From Mangrovibacter plantisponsor (GTDB lineage Bacteria; Pseudomonadota; Gammaproteobacteria; Enterobacterales; Enterobacteriaceae): DNA of 64,000 nt. The translations under genes were made by a program, and so were the position numbers. A model generated the notes under the pieces. That model saw only the letters and a list, made by a program, of their open reading frames with translations. It ran no database searches and had not been told where the DNA came from. This document shows, piece after piece, positions 48,738-57,516 of this stretch. The DNA is taken from NCBI RefSeq assembly GCF_003182475.1, contig NZ_QGTS01000008.1, positions 124,001 through 188,000 on the forward strand, in the 5' to 3' direction. How positions within the stretch are numbered: position 1 is the first letter of the stretch; each line of letters opens with the position of its first letter.

Positions 48738-49390
48738 TGACTTGCCAAAGGCTCCGTGTTACAAAGGCCATGACGAATCGCCAGATGGGTCAACTCGACA
48801 TCGCCACTAATATTAAGCTTACTGAACATCCTGTAACGGTAGCTGTTCACTGTTTTCGGGCTGAGGTTGAGTTGTTCTGAAATTTCATTCACCTTTTGGC
48901 CGCGCGTTATCATTAACATGATTTGCAATTCGCGCTCAGATAAAGAGGCAAAAGGTGATTCTGTTTTCTCTGGCTCTATCTGGCTCAGCGCCATTTGCTG
49001 TGCAATATCTGAAGCGATATAGCGCTGCCCTGAGTGCACCAAACGAATGGCGTTCACCACTTCTTGCGGCGCGGCACCTTTGCTCAAATAGCCGGAAGCC
49101 CCTGCCTGCATTACTTTTGCAGGAAGTGGATTCTCAGTATGGATCGTCAACATGATGACTTTAACTTCAGGCGTGGCGCGCACAATTTTGCGGGTGGCTT
49201 CAAGACCACCAATGCCCGGCATGTTCATGTCCATCAGGACAACGTCCACCGGATTTGCGCGGCAGAACTTCACAGCATCTTCACCACAGGCTGACTCACC
49301 TGCAATACGAATGCCTTTGACATCTTCCAGAATGCGTCGTATCCCTGCGCGCACCAGTTCATGGTCATCAACAAGAAACACGTTGATCAA
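48734..49390 (-). CDS. uvrY: Response regulator UvrY (BarA-UvrY system)
   Basis: NarL/FixJ-type regulator (GacA orthologue) that, when phosphorylated by BarA, activates the CsrB/CsrC sRNAs. The 218 residues have a receiver with D54 ([13 protein letters not shown]) and a C-terminal LuxR-type helix-turn-helix ([21 protein letters not shown]). The start is a TTG ([11 protein letters not shown]) with GGAG upstream, as in E. coli; an upstream ATG frame is open but not conserved. Confidence 0.95.
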   Translation of the reverse strand: MINVFLVDDHELVRAGIRRILEDVKGIRIAGESACGEDAVKFCRANPVDVVLMDMNMPGIGGLEATRKIVRATPEVKVIMLTIHTENPLPAKVMQAGASGYLSKGAAPQEVVNAIRLVHSGQRYIASDIAQQMALSQIEPEKTESPFASLSERELQIMLMITRGQKVNEISEQLNLSPKTVNSYRYRMFSKLNISGDVELTHLAIRHGLCNTEPLASQ

Positions 49391-49784
49391 GGGAGTATCT
49401 CCAGAAAAGGGATAACGCTTCATGCCCTTCACATTTCCAGTTGCTGCGGGTCAGTGCCACCAGCACACAGGCGCTGGTTCTCAGCAACTCGATTTATTCC
49501 GGGTATATACATCATTTACTGTTTCATAGTACCGGGTTTTACAGCAACTTGAAATTGCTAAAAGAGACAACATCAGTTTTTTACGCCAATTGTGAAATTT
49601 TATCATGAGGCTAAAGATAAAAATGCAACATAGTGGTGAAAACCAACACAATTATGTAAGTCTGTAACACCGGACACAGATTTGCTCTGTCAGGCTTTAC
49701 CCTGCTCTTTATTTCCTGCATCCCGGTAAATGTTTCGCTGGTTGGCATTCGCCTCTGCGTTCATTTATTCGTCAAAATGAAAGA

Positions 49785-49799
49785 AAACGATTATCGTTT
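49785..49799. promoter_or_regulatory. Palindrome AAACGAT-T-ATCGTTT
   Basis: Perfect 7-1-7 inverted repeat between uvrY and yecF. The geometry recalls Fur-type sites but the sequence is not a good Fur box. Binding protein unknown. Confidence 0.4.
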
Positions 49800-49862
49800 A
49801 TTGCATTAAACACGTTGCAATACAGTTTTCCTGACAGAGGGAATATAACTCGCATAAGCTAT

Positions 49863-49870
49863 GCTATAAT
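49863..49870 (+). promoter_or_regulatory. Extended -10 promoter of yecF
   Basis: TGCTATAAT is a consensus extended -10 element; no good -35 at 17 bp. About 60 bp upstream of the yecF ATG. Confidence 0.6.
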
Positions 49871-49928
49871 GCGCCCCTTTCGTCACACATTGTGATTGAT
49901 ACATTGTATCATTTTAATGAGGTATCCA

Positions 49929-50153
49929 ATGAGTCAGCCTGATTTATCCACTAATGAAAATCTCCAGGAAATTGCCCTGGAAATCACCTGTCTGAAAGCT
50001 ATGGTCACCCAAATGCTGAAAGCTCTGGGCCAGGCCGATGCTGGTCGGGTGATTATTAAAATGGAAAAACAGATTGCAGAAATGGAAGATCCGGCTCAGG
50101 CAGCCGTATTTACCAACACAGTTAAGCAAATTAAACAGGCTTACCGCCAGTAA
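49929..50153 (+). CDS. yecF: Small conserved protein YecF (DUF2594)
   Basis: 74-residue helical cytoplasmic protein, the same length as E. coli YecF and ending in the same [12 protein letters not shown] 49929 follows GAGGT; the 11 upstream codons are not conserved. Function unknown. Convergent with sdiA, as in E. coli. Confidence 0.9.
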   Translation: MSQPDLSTNENLQEIALEITCLKAMVTQMLKALGQADAGRVIIKMEKQIAEMEDPAQAAVFTNTVKQIKQAYRQ

Positions 50154-50169
50154 TCATTTGCAATAACAG

Positions 50170-50210
50170 AAAAGGCCGGTGGATATTCAGATATCTCACC
50201 GGCCTTTTTA
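50170..50210. terminator. Bidirectional terminator between yecF and sdiA
   Basis: Stem AAAGGCCGGTG/CACCGGCCTTT with a 15-nt loop, then T-run; A-run on the other side. Confidence 0.88.
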
Positions 50211-50241
50211 CTTCCGTCTGCACGCAGAACAACCTTGCCTT

Positions 50242-50964
50242 TCAGATAAGCCCTGTAGCCGCGGCATAACAGGCTATTTGAGTTTTATTCGGCGCATTAA
50301 ACTTCTTTTGCATATTCTTTTGATGGAAATTCACCGTATTCTCAGAGATAGATAAAATCATGGCGATTTCCGCCGAGGTTTTACCTTCTGCTGTCCAAAG
50401 TAAAATTTCCCGTTCTCTTTTGCTGAGCTTATACTCAACAGACTGCACTGCCTGTTCATCAAGACGATTAAGGGTAACCATGCTCAATTCAGTCAGTAAC
50501 TGAAGATGTAACGATGTTTCATCATCGCTTAAAGCCTGTTTACGCTTACATTCCGTTGATACAGACAAGAACCCAATAGCCCTGCTCGGTGCTATAAGGC
50601 ATTGTGTGACACCAAATCTCAGACCATGCGCCTGTGCAGAAGCCCAAAAATCAGGGACATCCCTGAACAGTGACTCATTCCACGGCAGATAGCCAAGATT
50701 ATAGTTTTCCGGCCGTAACACCGGGTCTATTTCAAAGTAGTTATTCGAAATATATTCATTCTGCCATTCCTGACTGTAAGTTGAATAAACAGTTAACTTA
50801 GGTCTGGTAAAAGGAACCGGATAGCGAATACACAAAGCGAAACAATCATAACCAATCAATTGAGTCTCTTCAGTTAACAAGTCCCACAGTTCCTGAGTTT
50901 GTTGTACTGAATTAAACCGAGACTTCACTTCGCATCGCCAACTAAAGAAGTTGGTATTTCCCAT
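50242..50964 (-). CDS. sdiA: LuxR-type quorum-sensing regulator SdiA
   Basis: 240-residue orphan LuxR-family receptor that binds acyl-homoserine lactones made by other bacteria. N-terminal autoinducer domain (about 10-165), C-terminal helix-turn-helix nearly identical to E. coli (SKREREILLWTAEGKTSAEI). The N-terminal domain is more divergent, with conserved DCFALCIRYPVPFTRP. ATG 50964 (MGNTNFFSWR) has AGGAG upstream and matches the family start; 18 upstream codons are not conserved. Confidence 0.93.
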   Translation of the reverse strand: MGNTNFFSWRCEVKSRFNSVQQTQELWDLLTEETQLIGYDCFALCIRYPVPFTRPKLTVYSTYSQEWQNEYISNNYFEIDPVLRPENYNLGYLPWNESLFRDVPDFWASAQAHGLRFGVTQCLIAPSRAIGFLSVSTECKRKQALSDDETSLHLQLLTELSMVTLNRLDEQAVQSVEYKLSKREREILLWTAEGKTSAEIAMILSISENTVNFHQKNMQKKFNAPNKTQIACYAAATGLI

Positions 50965-51363
50965 TATTTTTCTACATCTCCTAATCTGGCACCTGGACCG
51001 ACATGGATAAAATACCATACAAATAGGAAAACGTTAGTGTAAAAGGCAATTTTCTCAGGAAAAATCTTATTGATTATTGGATGATTGTGCTACTCGCTTG
51101 TATTGACAGCGTTTATACCCATCACGCTAATAATTACCCATATCGACAGTATAAAATTACTTAAGAATTATCTTACCATTGCTTAATAATCACTACGCGC
51201 TGCAGGGTATTTGCATTATGGGTGGCGATAGTTTCAGAATAGCTAGTGGGAATAACCCCGTTGGCAGGGAGCCCGGTATAAGAAGGAAACCGGCAATGGA
51301 AACGATACAGAAGCGGTACTGCAGATAACGCCGGCGCACCAACCAGTACGCCGGCAGAACAGA
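50965..51363. other. Gap between tcyN and sdiA
   Basis: 399 bp holding the sdiA promoter. A 7-bp GC stem (GCCGGCG/CGCCGGC, 51330-51355) follows the tcyN stop but lacks a T-run, so it is not a clear terminator. No gene seen. Confidence 0.55.
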
Positions 51364-52116
51364 TTAATTGACTAAAAACTTCTCAAGAAACTGACGGGTT
51401 CTGGGGTGTTCCGGACTGGAAAACAACTGGTGCGCAGGCCCCTGTTCAACGATGTTTCCCTGATCCATAAATATCGCTCTGTCTGCGACATCCCGGGCAA
51501 AAGACATCTCGTGGGTAACAATCACCATGGTGCGTTTTTCTTCAGCCAGCGCACGGATAGTCGTTAATACTTCCCCTACTAACTCCGGGTCCAGCGCCGA
51601 TGTCGGTTCATCAAACAGAATCACCTCGGGTTGCATGGCCAGAGCCCGGGCTATTGCTACCCGTTGCTGCTGCCCACCACTCAGGCGCTTAGGGTACTGG
51701 TTTTCTTTACCCGTCAACCCGACTTTTGCCAGCAGTTCACGGGCAACAGCAATTGAGGACTCCCGGGACTCCCCTTTCACAATAACCGGCCCTTCGATAA
51801 TGTTCTCAAGAACAGTACGGTGAGGAAACAAATTAAAGTTCTGGAAAACAAACCCAACATGCTGGCGCAACTGGCGTATTTTAGCCCGCTGGCGGCTGAT
51901 GCCGGTCTGTGCATCAATCAGAATATCGCCGACTTTGATTGTGCCGCTGTCTGGTGTTTCCAGTAAGTTGATACTACGCAACAAGGTCGTTTTCCCGGAA
52001 CCACTTGGCCCGATAATAGCCACGACTTCCCCGGGGCGGACATCAAAATCGATACCATGTAACACAGTCTGACCATGAAAGGTTTTGACCAGTTTTTTCA
52101 CTTCAATGGCGCTCAT
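51364..52116 (-). CDS. tcyN: L-cystine ABC transporter ATPase TcyN (YecC)
   Basis: 250-residue ATPase of the cystine/diaminopimelate importer. Walker A GPSGSGKTT (about 36), signature LSGGQQQRVAIARAL (about 145), Walker B VILFDEPTSALDPELV. Start overlaps the tcyL stop by four bases; last in the cluster. Confidence 0.95.
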   Translation of the reverse strand: MSAIEVKKLVKTFHGQTVLHGIDFDVRPGEVVAIIGPSGSGKTTLLRSINLLETPDSGTIKVGDILIDAQTGISRQRAKIRQLRQHVGFVFQNFNLFPHRTVLENIIEGPVIVKGESRESSIAVARELLAKVGLTGKENQYPKRLSGGQQQRVAIARALAMQPEVILFDEPTSALDPELVGEVLTTIRALAEEKRTMVIVTHEMSFARDVADRAIFMDQGNIVEQGPAHQLFSSPEHPRTRQFLEKFLVN

Positions 52117-52781
52117 TTAGGGTCTCGCTCCTGGCGGTTTAACTGGTTTTCAAAATAGTTCTGCAGCGAAGACAGTACCGTAGCCATAACCCAGTAAATA
52201 ACAGATGCGGCCAGGTACATAGTGAATACTTCCAGAGTGCGTGAAGTAATCAGTTGCGCCTGGCGGAACAGCTCTGGTACCTGAATGGTGGCCGCAAGCG
52301 AGGTATCTTTTACCAGGCTGATAAAGCTGTTACTCAAAGGAGGCAAAGCAACCCTTGCCGCCTGGGGTAAAATTGCACGGCGCATGGTTTGCCAGCGCGA
52401 CATCCCAATACTGGCCGCAGCTTCCCACTGCCCTTTATCAATGGAACCAATAGCAGCGCGCAATGTTTCTGCGGCATAGGCTGCCGTGTTGAGCGACAGG
52501 CCAATCATCGCGGAAGGCACAGGGTCCAGCTCAATGCCAAACTGAGGGAGACCGTAATAAATCATAAATAGCTGTGCAATCAGCGGGGTACCACGGAAAA
52601 TGGAAATATAAGCCCGGGCAAGCCAGGACACAGGCCATACTGGCGACATTCTCATCAGTGCCAGAACAAACCCCAGAACCAGGCCAAAGAACATGCCACC
52701 GATACTGAGCTGAAGTGTAAATACCGCGCCTTTAAGTAAATAAGGCAGGGATTCCAGTATTAACTGCAGACTTTCTTGCAT
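52113..52781 (-). CDS. tcyL: L-cystine ABC transporter permease TcyL (YecS)
   Basis: 222-residue inner-membrane permease of the polar amino-acid uptake class, with the EAA loop EAAASIGMSRWQTMRRAILPQA (about 133-154) that contacts the ATPase. Lies 24 bp after dcyD. Confidence 0.95.
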   Translation of the reverse strand: MQESLQLILESLPYLLKGAVFTLQLSIGGMFFGLVLGFVLALMRMSPVWPVSWLARAYISIFRGTPLIAQLFMIYYGLPQFGIELDPVPSAMIGLSLNTAAYAAETLRAAIGSIDKGQWEAAASIGMSRWQTMRRAILPQAARVALPPLSNSFISLVKDTSLAATIQVPELFRQAQLITSRTLEVFTMYLAASVIYWVMATVLSSLQNYFENQLNRQERDPK

Positions 52782-52805
52782 TATTATTGTTTACCCTGAA
52801 AAACG

Positions 52806-53807
52806 TTATACATGAGGATGGTAGGCAAATAGCGCAGGCGCACCACCGGTGTGAATAAACAGTACCGGGCCTTCATCTTTAAAGCGTTTCTGGCTGATGC
52901 CGTCAATCAACCCGGCCATTGCCTTGCCGGTATACACCGGGTCAAGCAAAATCCCTTCCAGCTCAGCCACCAGCTTCACTGCATCATTGCCTGCCTGGTT
53001 TGGCATGCCATATTGCGGCGCAAAATAGTCATCCCACAGTAAAATATCATCACTGACCCGGGCGTCCAGCAACGCGGCCACTTCTTGTTGCAGTTTAACG
53101 ACTTTAGGCTTCTGTTGTTCCACGGTGCGCGAAACCGTCACACCAATCAGCTCTGTACCCGGCATTGCCAGTTCAAGCCCAACAGCCAGGCCCGCATGAG
53201 TGCCGGCACTCCCCGAGGCAACCACCACTGAAGAAATGCGTGCGGCTTCATCACACTGCCCGGCGATCTCCAGAGCGCTTTCAACATAACCCAGAGCGCC
53301 CAATGCATTAGAACCACCAACGGGTACAACATAAGGGCGAAATCCCTGAGCTTCCAGGCGTTCAGCGATTTCCGCCAGCTGTGCGTCGGGCGCATCCAAA
53401 GCGGCACACATTTCCACCTGCACATTAAAGAGATCCAGCAACAGCCGGTTGCCGTTTGTCAGGTAGTTTTCAGCCTGAGTACCAATAGGGTTTTCCAGCA
53501 ACGCAACACAGTGCAACCCCAGTTTTGCGGCAACGGCAGCAGTCTGGCGAACATGGTTGGACTGAATGGCCCCGGCAGTCACTAATGTGTCGGCACCTTC
53601 GCGCAGAGCTTCTGCTGCCAGAAACTCCAGTTTACGCAATTTATTACCCCCCATCGCCAGCGGCGTGGTGTCATCACGTTTGATAAAAATTTCCCGGCCC
53701 AGATGGTCAGATAAACGTGGCAGGTATTCCAGTGCAGTTGGCGCACCAATCAGTTCAAGGCGAGGAAAGCGTGTAAGATTTTGCAGGGACATATTTTGCA
53801 TGGACAT
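52806..53807 (-). CDS. dcyD: D-cysteine desulfhydrase
   Basis: PLP enzyme that converts D-cysteine to pyruvate, sulphide and ammonia. PLP-binding Lys in [11 protein letters not shown] (about 55), SNHVRQTAA, and the phosphate cup [11 protein letters not shown] (about 200). 333 residues from the first ATG, which has GGAGG four bases before it; E. coli has 328, and in-frame Mets at 53801 or 53792 would also fit. Between the cystine-binding protein and the permease. Confidence 0.94.
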   Translation of the reverse strand: MSMQNMSLQNLTRFPRLELIGAPTALEYLPRLSDHLGREIFIKRDDTTPLAMGGNKLRKLEFLAAEALREGADTLVTAGAIQSNHVRQTAAVAAKLGLHCVALLENPIGTQAENYLTNGNRLLLDLFNVQVEMCAALDAPDAQLAEIAERLEAQGFRPYVVPVGGSNALGALGYVESALEIAGQCDEAARISSVVVASGSAGTHAGLAVGLELAMPGTELIGVTVSRTVEQQKPKVVKLQQEVAALLDARVSDDILLWDDYFAPQYGMPNQAGNDAVKLVAELEGILLDPVYTGKAMAGLIDGISQKRFKDEGPVLFIHTGGAPALFAYHPHV

Positions 53808-53893
53808 AGTGCCTCCGGGTTACCGGTAAAAGAATCATGCTATTGATTATGCTACAGGGATAAGCTGACCAACAGTTTCACAGCCAGAAACGA

Positions 53894-53918
53894 TAAAAAA
53901 AGGTGCCAGAGGCACCTT
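53894..53918 (-). terminator. Terminator after tcyJ/fliY
   Basis: AGGTGCC-TCT-GGCACCT followed by TTTTTT on the minus strand. It separates fliAZ-tcyJ from dcyD-tcyLN or attenuates between them. Confidence 0.85.
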
Positions 53919-53947
53919 CCAGTAATAATTCAGGCAGAACGCCAAGT

Positions 53948-54748
53948 TTACTTCGTAACGTCTGCACCAAACCATTTTTCTGACAGCGCCGGCAAGCTGC
54001 CGTCTTTTTGCATATCGGCAATCGCGCTGTTAATTGCTTTGAGCAAATCTTCATTGCCTTTACGCAACGCCACGCCAGACTCCTGGCGGGAGAACGGCTG
54101 CCCGGTCACGGCCAGAGTATCGTGAGTTTTCTTCACCAGATCCAGTGCTGCCAGGCGGTCAACCAGAATGGCATCAATACGCCCTACACGCAGATCCTGG
54201 TATTTGGTCGGATCATCATCATAGGTACGGATATCAACACCCGGTACATTTTCACGTAACCACTGTTCGTAGTTAGTGCCCAGGCCCACGCCCACTTTTT
54301 TGCCTTTGAGGTCTGCGGCAGTTTTAATTTCGCCAGCATTCTCTTTTTTCACCAGTGCCTGAATACCAGAAACGGTATAAGGAGTGGAGAAGTCATATTT
54401 TTTCTCACGCTCTGGCGAAATCGTAACCTGGTTAATGACCACATCAATACGTTTTGCATCCAGTGATGCCAGCATGCCATCCCATTTGGTCGGTTTCAGG
54501 TCTGCTTTTACGCCAAGGTGCTGTGCCAGGGCTTTAGCAAAATCCACTTCGAAACCGGCAAGCTTGCCATCTGCATCCTGGAAACTGAATGGAGGATAAG
54601 TGCCTTCCAGCCCGACACGCAGGGTGCCGCGCTCTTTAATGGTGTTGAGCAGGTTTTCAGCGGCAAAAGTTTTCACACTCATACCGGCCACCAGCGCAAC
54701 TGCCATCATTCCCATCAAAGCCTGTCGGCCAAAGGTTGCTAATTTCAT
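53948..54748 (-). CDS. tcyJ: L-cystine-binding periplasmic protein TcyJ (FliY)
   Basis: Substrate-binding protein of the cystine importer, 266 residues as in E. coli, with a signal peptide (1-29, MAVALVAGMSVKTFA) and the ligand fold (GTLRVGLEGTYPPFSFQD; GVGLGTNYEQWL; DILVDRLAAL-type segment). Start at 54748 chosen for MKLATFGRQALMG; AAGAGA upstream. Named fliY because it is adjacent to fliAZ, but it is not a flagellar part. Confidence 0.95.
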   Translation of the reverse strand: MKLATFGRQALMGMMAVALVAGMSVKTFAAENLLNTIKERGTLRVGLEGTYPPFSFQDADGKLAGFEVDFAKALAQHLGVKADLKPTKWDGMLASLDAKRIDVVINQVTISPEREKKYDFSTPYTVSGIQALVKKENAGEIKTAADLKGKKVGVGLGTNYEQWLRENVPGVDIRTYDDDPTKYQDLRVGRIDAILVDRLAALDLVKKTHDTLAVTGQPFSRQESGVALRKGNEDLLKAINSAIADMQKDGSLPALSEKWFGADVTK

Positions 54749-54837
54749 TATTAATCTCTTCCCAATGTGTAAATTGTGATGCAGTTTAGTGCCTGATTCA
54801 GATAAATCAAACACGCTCTGCTACAACTTATGCCTTT

Positions 54838-55389
54838 TTAATATATAGCGGAAGTCGATTTGTTTTCAGCCGGGTTATCCGGCAGTTGGTTTTTTTGCCG
54901 TAAATACTGCGCATACTTACGCAAAGCGATGCGGTAATTGTTCGGGCTGGTTGCCGGTAACCACTGCTCAAGGGCTTCATCCGGCGTGAGGTCGCAGGCC
55001 AGCTCTTTCGCAACACCCTGCTCAGCCAAATGCGTTGCCAGGCGGCGCAGGCGCACAACATACTCGCGAATGGTGCCGTGGCTCATATCAGTTTGTTCAA
55101 AAAGATACTGCTTGAAGCCAATGATATCGAACCAGTCATTATGTTCATTGCAATGCAGATCACTGCAAAAGCGGCACAATGCAATCCAGTCCTGCTTGAT
55201 AATTTGCCATGTCGCTTCATCAATCAACGTATCCAGTTGAGCGATGGCGGTTTTGTTGACGATTTCATCACGCCTGACCAGTGTTATCCTGTCCAGCAAC
55301 TTGCCACAGTGAGCACAGTGGGTCTGCGAGTGTTTGAAATCTTTAAGATAGCGGCTTAGCGGCCGTCTTTTGGGCTGGTGCACCGTCAT
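54838..55389 (-). CDS. fliZ: Flagellar regulator FliZ
   Basis: 183-residue DNA-binding regulator co-transcribed with fliA. It binds RpoS-like promoter sequences to repress RpoS genes in E. coli and raises FlhDC activity in Salmonella. Contains an integrase-like SAM fold (MSHGTIREYVVRLRRLATHL; NYRIALRKYAQYLRQ) and a Cys-pair near residue 20 (HCAHCGKLL). 65 bp after fliA. Confidence 0.94.
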   Translation of the reverse strand: MTVHQPKRRPLSRYLKDFKHSQTHCAHCGKLLDRITLVRRDEIVNKTAIAQLDTLIDEATWQIIKQDWIALCRFCSDLHCNEHNDWFDIIGFKQYLFEQTDMSHGTIREYVVRLRRLATHLAEQGVAKELACDLTPDEALEQWLPATSPNNYRIALRKYAQYLRQKNQLPDNPAENKSTSAIY

Positions 55390-55454
55390 GATAACTCCCT
55401 GGTATTAAAGGTCTGTGGGGCGGCTCTACCAGGATCATGACGGTGTGTCAGAAT

Positions 55455-56174
55455 CTATAACTTACCCAGCTTGGTGCGTAATCGTTTAATCGCCTGACTG
55501 TGCAACTGACTTACCCGTGATTCGCCGACTTCCAGTACCGCACCAATCTCTTTGAGGTTGAGCTCTTCCTGGTAATACAGCGTCAACACCAGTTGTTCGC
55601 GTTCCGGAAGTGATTCAATGGCCTCAGCCACACGCTCCCGTAAATCGCTGTTCAACAGTTGTTGCAGCGGGTTCTCTTGCTGGTGATCATCGGTCACCAG
55701 CTCGATGCTATCGCCATGCTCTTCACGCCACTCATCATAAGAAAAGAGTTGGCTGTTGTTTGTGTCGAGCAGCATCTGACGATACTCTTCGAGCGAGATA
55801 TCCAGGCGTTCTGCAACTTCAATTTCGGTTGCGTTGCGCCCTAACTCCTGCTCCAGTTGCCCAATCGCCTGCGCGACTTCTCGTGCGTTGCGCCGAACAC
55901 TGCGTGGGACCCAGTCCCTGCTGCGCAGTTCGTCCAGCATAGCGCCACGAATACGTTGCACTGCGTAAGTGGTAAAAGCCGTTCCTTGCAGGGCGTCATA
56001 GCGTTCAACCGCACTCAACAACCCGATGCCGCCCGCCTGCAGCAAATCATCCAGTTCAACGCTCGCCGGCAATCGCACCTGGAGGCGCAATGCTTCGTGG
56101 CGCACCAGAGGTACATATCGCTGCCACAGCGAGTGTTTATCCATTACACCATCAGCGGTATAGAGTGAATTCAC
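55455..56174 (-). CDS. fliA: Flagellar sigma factor FliA (sigma-28)
   Basis: Directs class III flagellar and chemotaxis transcription until sequestered by FlgM. 239 residues, equal to E. coli. Region 2 (LDDLLQAGGIGLLSAVERYD; TTYAVQRIRGAMLDELR), region 3 (VRRNAREVAQAIGQLEQELGR) and region 4 helix-turn-helix (LNLKEIGAVLEVGESRVSQL) are all present. Start is GTG without a clear ribosome site, as in E. coli. A sigma-28-like promoter lies 25 bp upstream. Confidence 0.97.
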   Translation of the reverse strand: MNSLYTADGVMDKHSLWQRYVPLVRHEALRLQVRLPASVELDDLLQAGGIGLLSAVERYDALQGTAFTTYAVQRIRGAMLDELRSRDWVPRSVRRNAREVAQAIGQLEQELGRNATEIEVAERLDISLEEYRQMLLDTNNSQLFSYDEWREEHGDSIELVTDDHQQENPLQQLLNSDLRERVAEAIESLPEREQLVLTLYYQEELNLKEIGAVLEVGESRVSQLHSQAIKRLRTKLGKL

Positions 56175-56198
56175 GATAAACAGCCCTGCGTTAATGAG

Positions 56199-56225
56199 TT
56201 ATCGGCACCATTATCTGATTCTGGA
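56199..56225 (-). promoter_or_regulatory. Sigma-28 promoter upstream of fliA
   Basis: Perfect -10 GCCGATAA on the minus strand; the -35 position (TCCA) is poor, as the equivalent E. coli element also is from memory. Provides FliA autoregulation; the FlhDC-dependent promoter should be close by. Confidence 0.75.
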
Positions 56226-56307
56226 GGGCATTTAATCCGATGAATAATGGGTTAAATGGGGTTTTATTTGCGCCTTCCAGGGCGACGCAAACAAATTCGC
56301 CTCACAA

Positions 56308-57516
56308 TCAGCTAATTACCTGAACATGACGAGTTAAATAACTGACTAAATCATATCCGTCCCAAAGCAATGAAAATTGCATGCTTTGCCCCAGTGGAAC
56401 AAATCTGTCTACTCCCCGGGGATGTTCTTGAGACATAAAGCTATAAATATCTTCTGGCGCAATGCCAAATGTAGTGACTGTCTGGCATTTTTCACCGCAC
56501 AGTGGTGCAATATCATCCAGCGATTGAGCCACATATTCATAGAAATACCCGGCCTGATGATGAGTAATCAATTTTTCAGCATCCGGGTGGTCCAGCTCGA
56601 CACGAAACACCATATTTTCGTGCGGGTTGACCAGATGAGTACCAGAGCTTAGAGCTGCATCCTGGCAAAAATGGGTGAGATTTTTCACTACATTAGCCGC
56701 AACCAATGTGTATTTATCCTGCAACCAGTCGGTATACATCTCCCAGAACATTGCGCGCGCCTGGGATACCCGGTTACCTGACCACACAACCAGCTTGCTC
56801 GCTGAACAAGCCTGTTGGTCGGTCAATAATGTATCATTATAGAAATCTTCCAGTACGCGTGCTTTATTTTTCGCCTCCAGCCAGGCGTCAGCATTAATGA
56901 CTGAAAATGAATAACGGTCGGCAAAAGCAATATCAATAGCGCGTGGTGGTATTGGCGAGCGACGAATAGCCGCAATAGTCTGGTCCCCTCCCCAAATTAA
57001 TCTGGCCTGGCACAAGCCAGAAAAATAGTCTGTTATTTGTGACTCATGACCATAATTGACCAGAATAACCCGATGCTGCTGGCTGGGGAATTCAGCCAGA
57101 CAACGGCGCCACGCATCACAAATTATTTCGACCTGAACAAAGGGTTTCGAAGGAAGACGTACGATATTCGCATTGCCCGTCAATAACCCGGCAACCAGTG
57201 AATAGGCAAAATTAACCGCAACATTTGACGGGGCGATATGAAAAGCAAGGCCCCGCCCTGTTTGGTGTTGTGTGCCCGTGAATGCCCCTTGTTGTTGCCT
57301 CAACGATGCCTGGCGGCACCAAAATGCAAGGCTCATTACATCTGGCCATTCACGTGTCCGGGTATCTTCTCGCAGGCAAGCGGAAAAACGCGACAGCAAG
57401 GCAATCGTTTCTTCGCTGAACGGACGGCAAGGGTGCGCAGCAAGTGCCTGGCTGAGCTGGTCCTCTCCCCCGATGCGAAAAGTAACACCTTCAAAATTGT
57501 GCGGCATACGTATCAC
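56308..57516 (-). CDS. LuxC-like acyl-CoA/acyl-protein reductase
   Basis: 402-residue member of the LuxC family, which reduces an enzyme-bound acyl thioester to an aldehyde with NADPH. The catalytic Cys237 lies in LTDQQACSASK, the LuxC/aldehyde-dehydrogenase nucleophile motif; the cofactor region FHIAPSNVAVNFAYSLVAGLLTGNANIVRLPS (92-123) is typical. GTG at 57516 has AAGAGG five bases upstream; MPHNFEG at 57507 is an alternative. Overlaps the luxE-like gene by 26 bp. Ends 133 bp before fliA. In a flagellin island it probably helps make an acyl or aldehyde precursor of a sugar decoration (inference). Confidence 0.83.
   Translation of the reverse strand: MIRMPHNFEGVTFRIGGEDQLSQALAAHPCRPFSEETIALLSRFSACLREDTRTREWPDVMSLAFWCRQASLRQQQGAFTGTQHQTGRGLAFHIAPSNVAVNFAYSLVAGLLTGNANIVRLPSKPFVQVEIICDAWRRCLAEFPSQQHRVILVNYGHESQITDYFSGLCQARLIWGGDQTIAAIRRSPIPPRAIDIAFADRYSFSVINADAWLEAKNKARVLEDFYNDTLLTDQQACSASKLVVWSGNRVSQARAMFWEMYTDWLQDKYTLVAANVVKNLTHFCQDAALSSGTHLVNPHENMVFRVELDHPDAEKLITHHQAGYFYEYVAQSLDDIAPLCGEKCQTVTTFGIAPEDIYSFMSQEHPRGVDRFVPLGQSMQFSLLWDGYDLVSYLTRHVQVIS

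Larger units (their letters stand above)
49391..49928. other. Divergent gap between uvrY and yecF
   Basis: No gene recognised in 538 bp. It holds the uvrY promoter, a perfect 7-1-7 palindrome (49785-49799) and the yecF promoter. Confidence 0.6.

Noticed and set aside
51330-51355. GCCGGCG/CGCCGGC hairpin after tcyN as a terminator
   Set aside because: No T-run on either strand.
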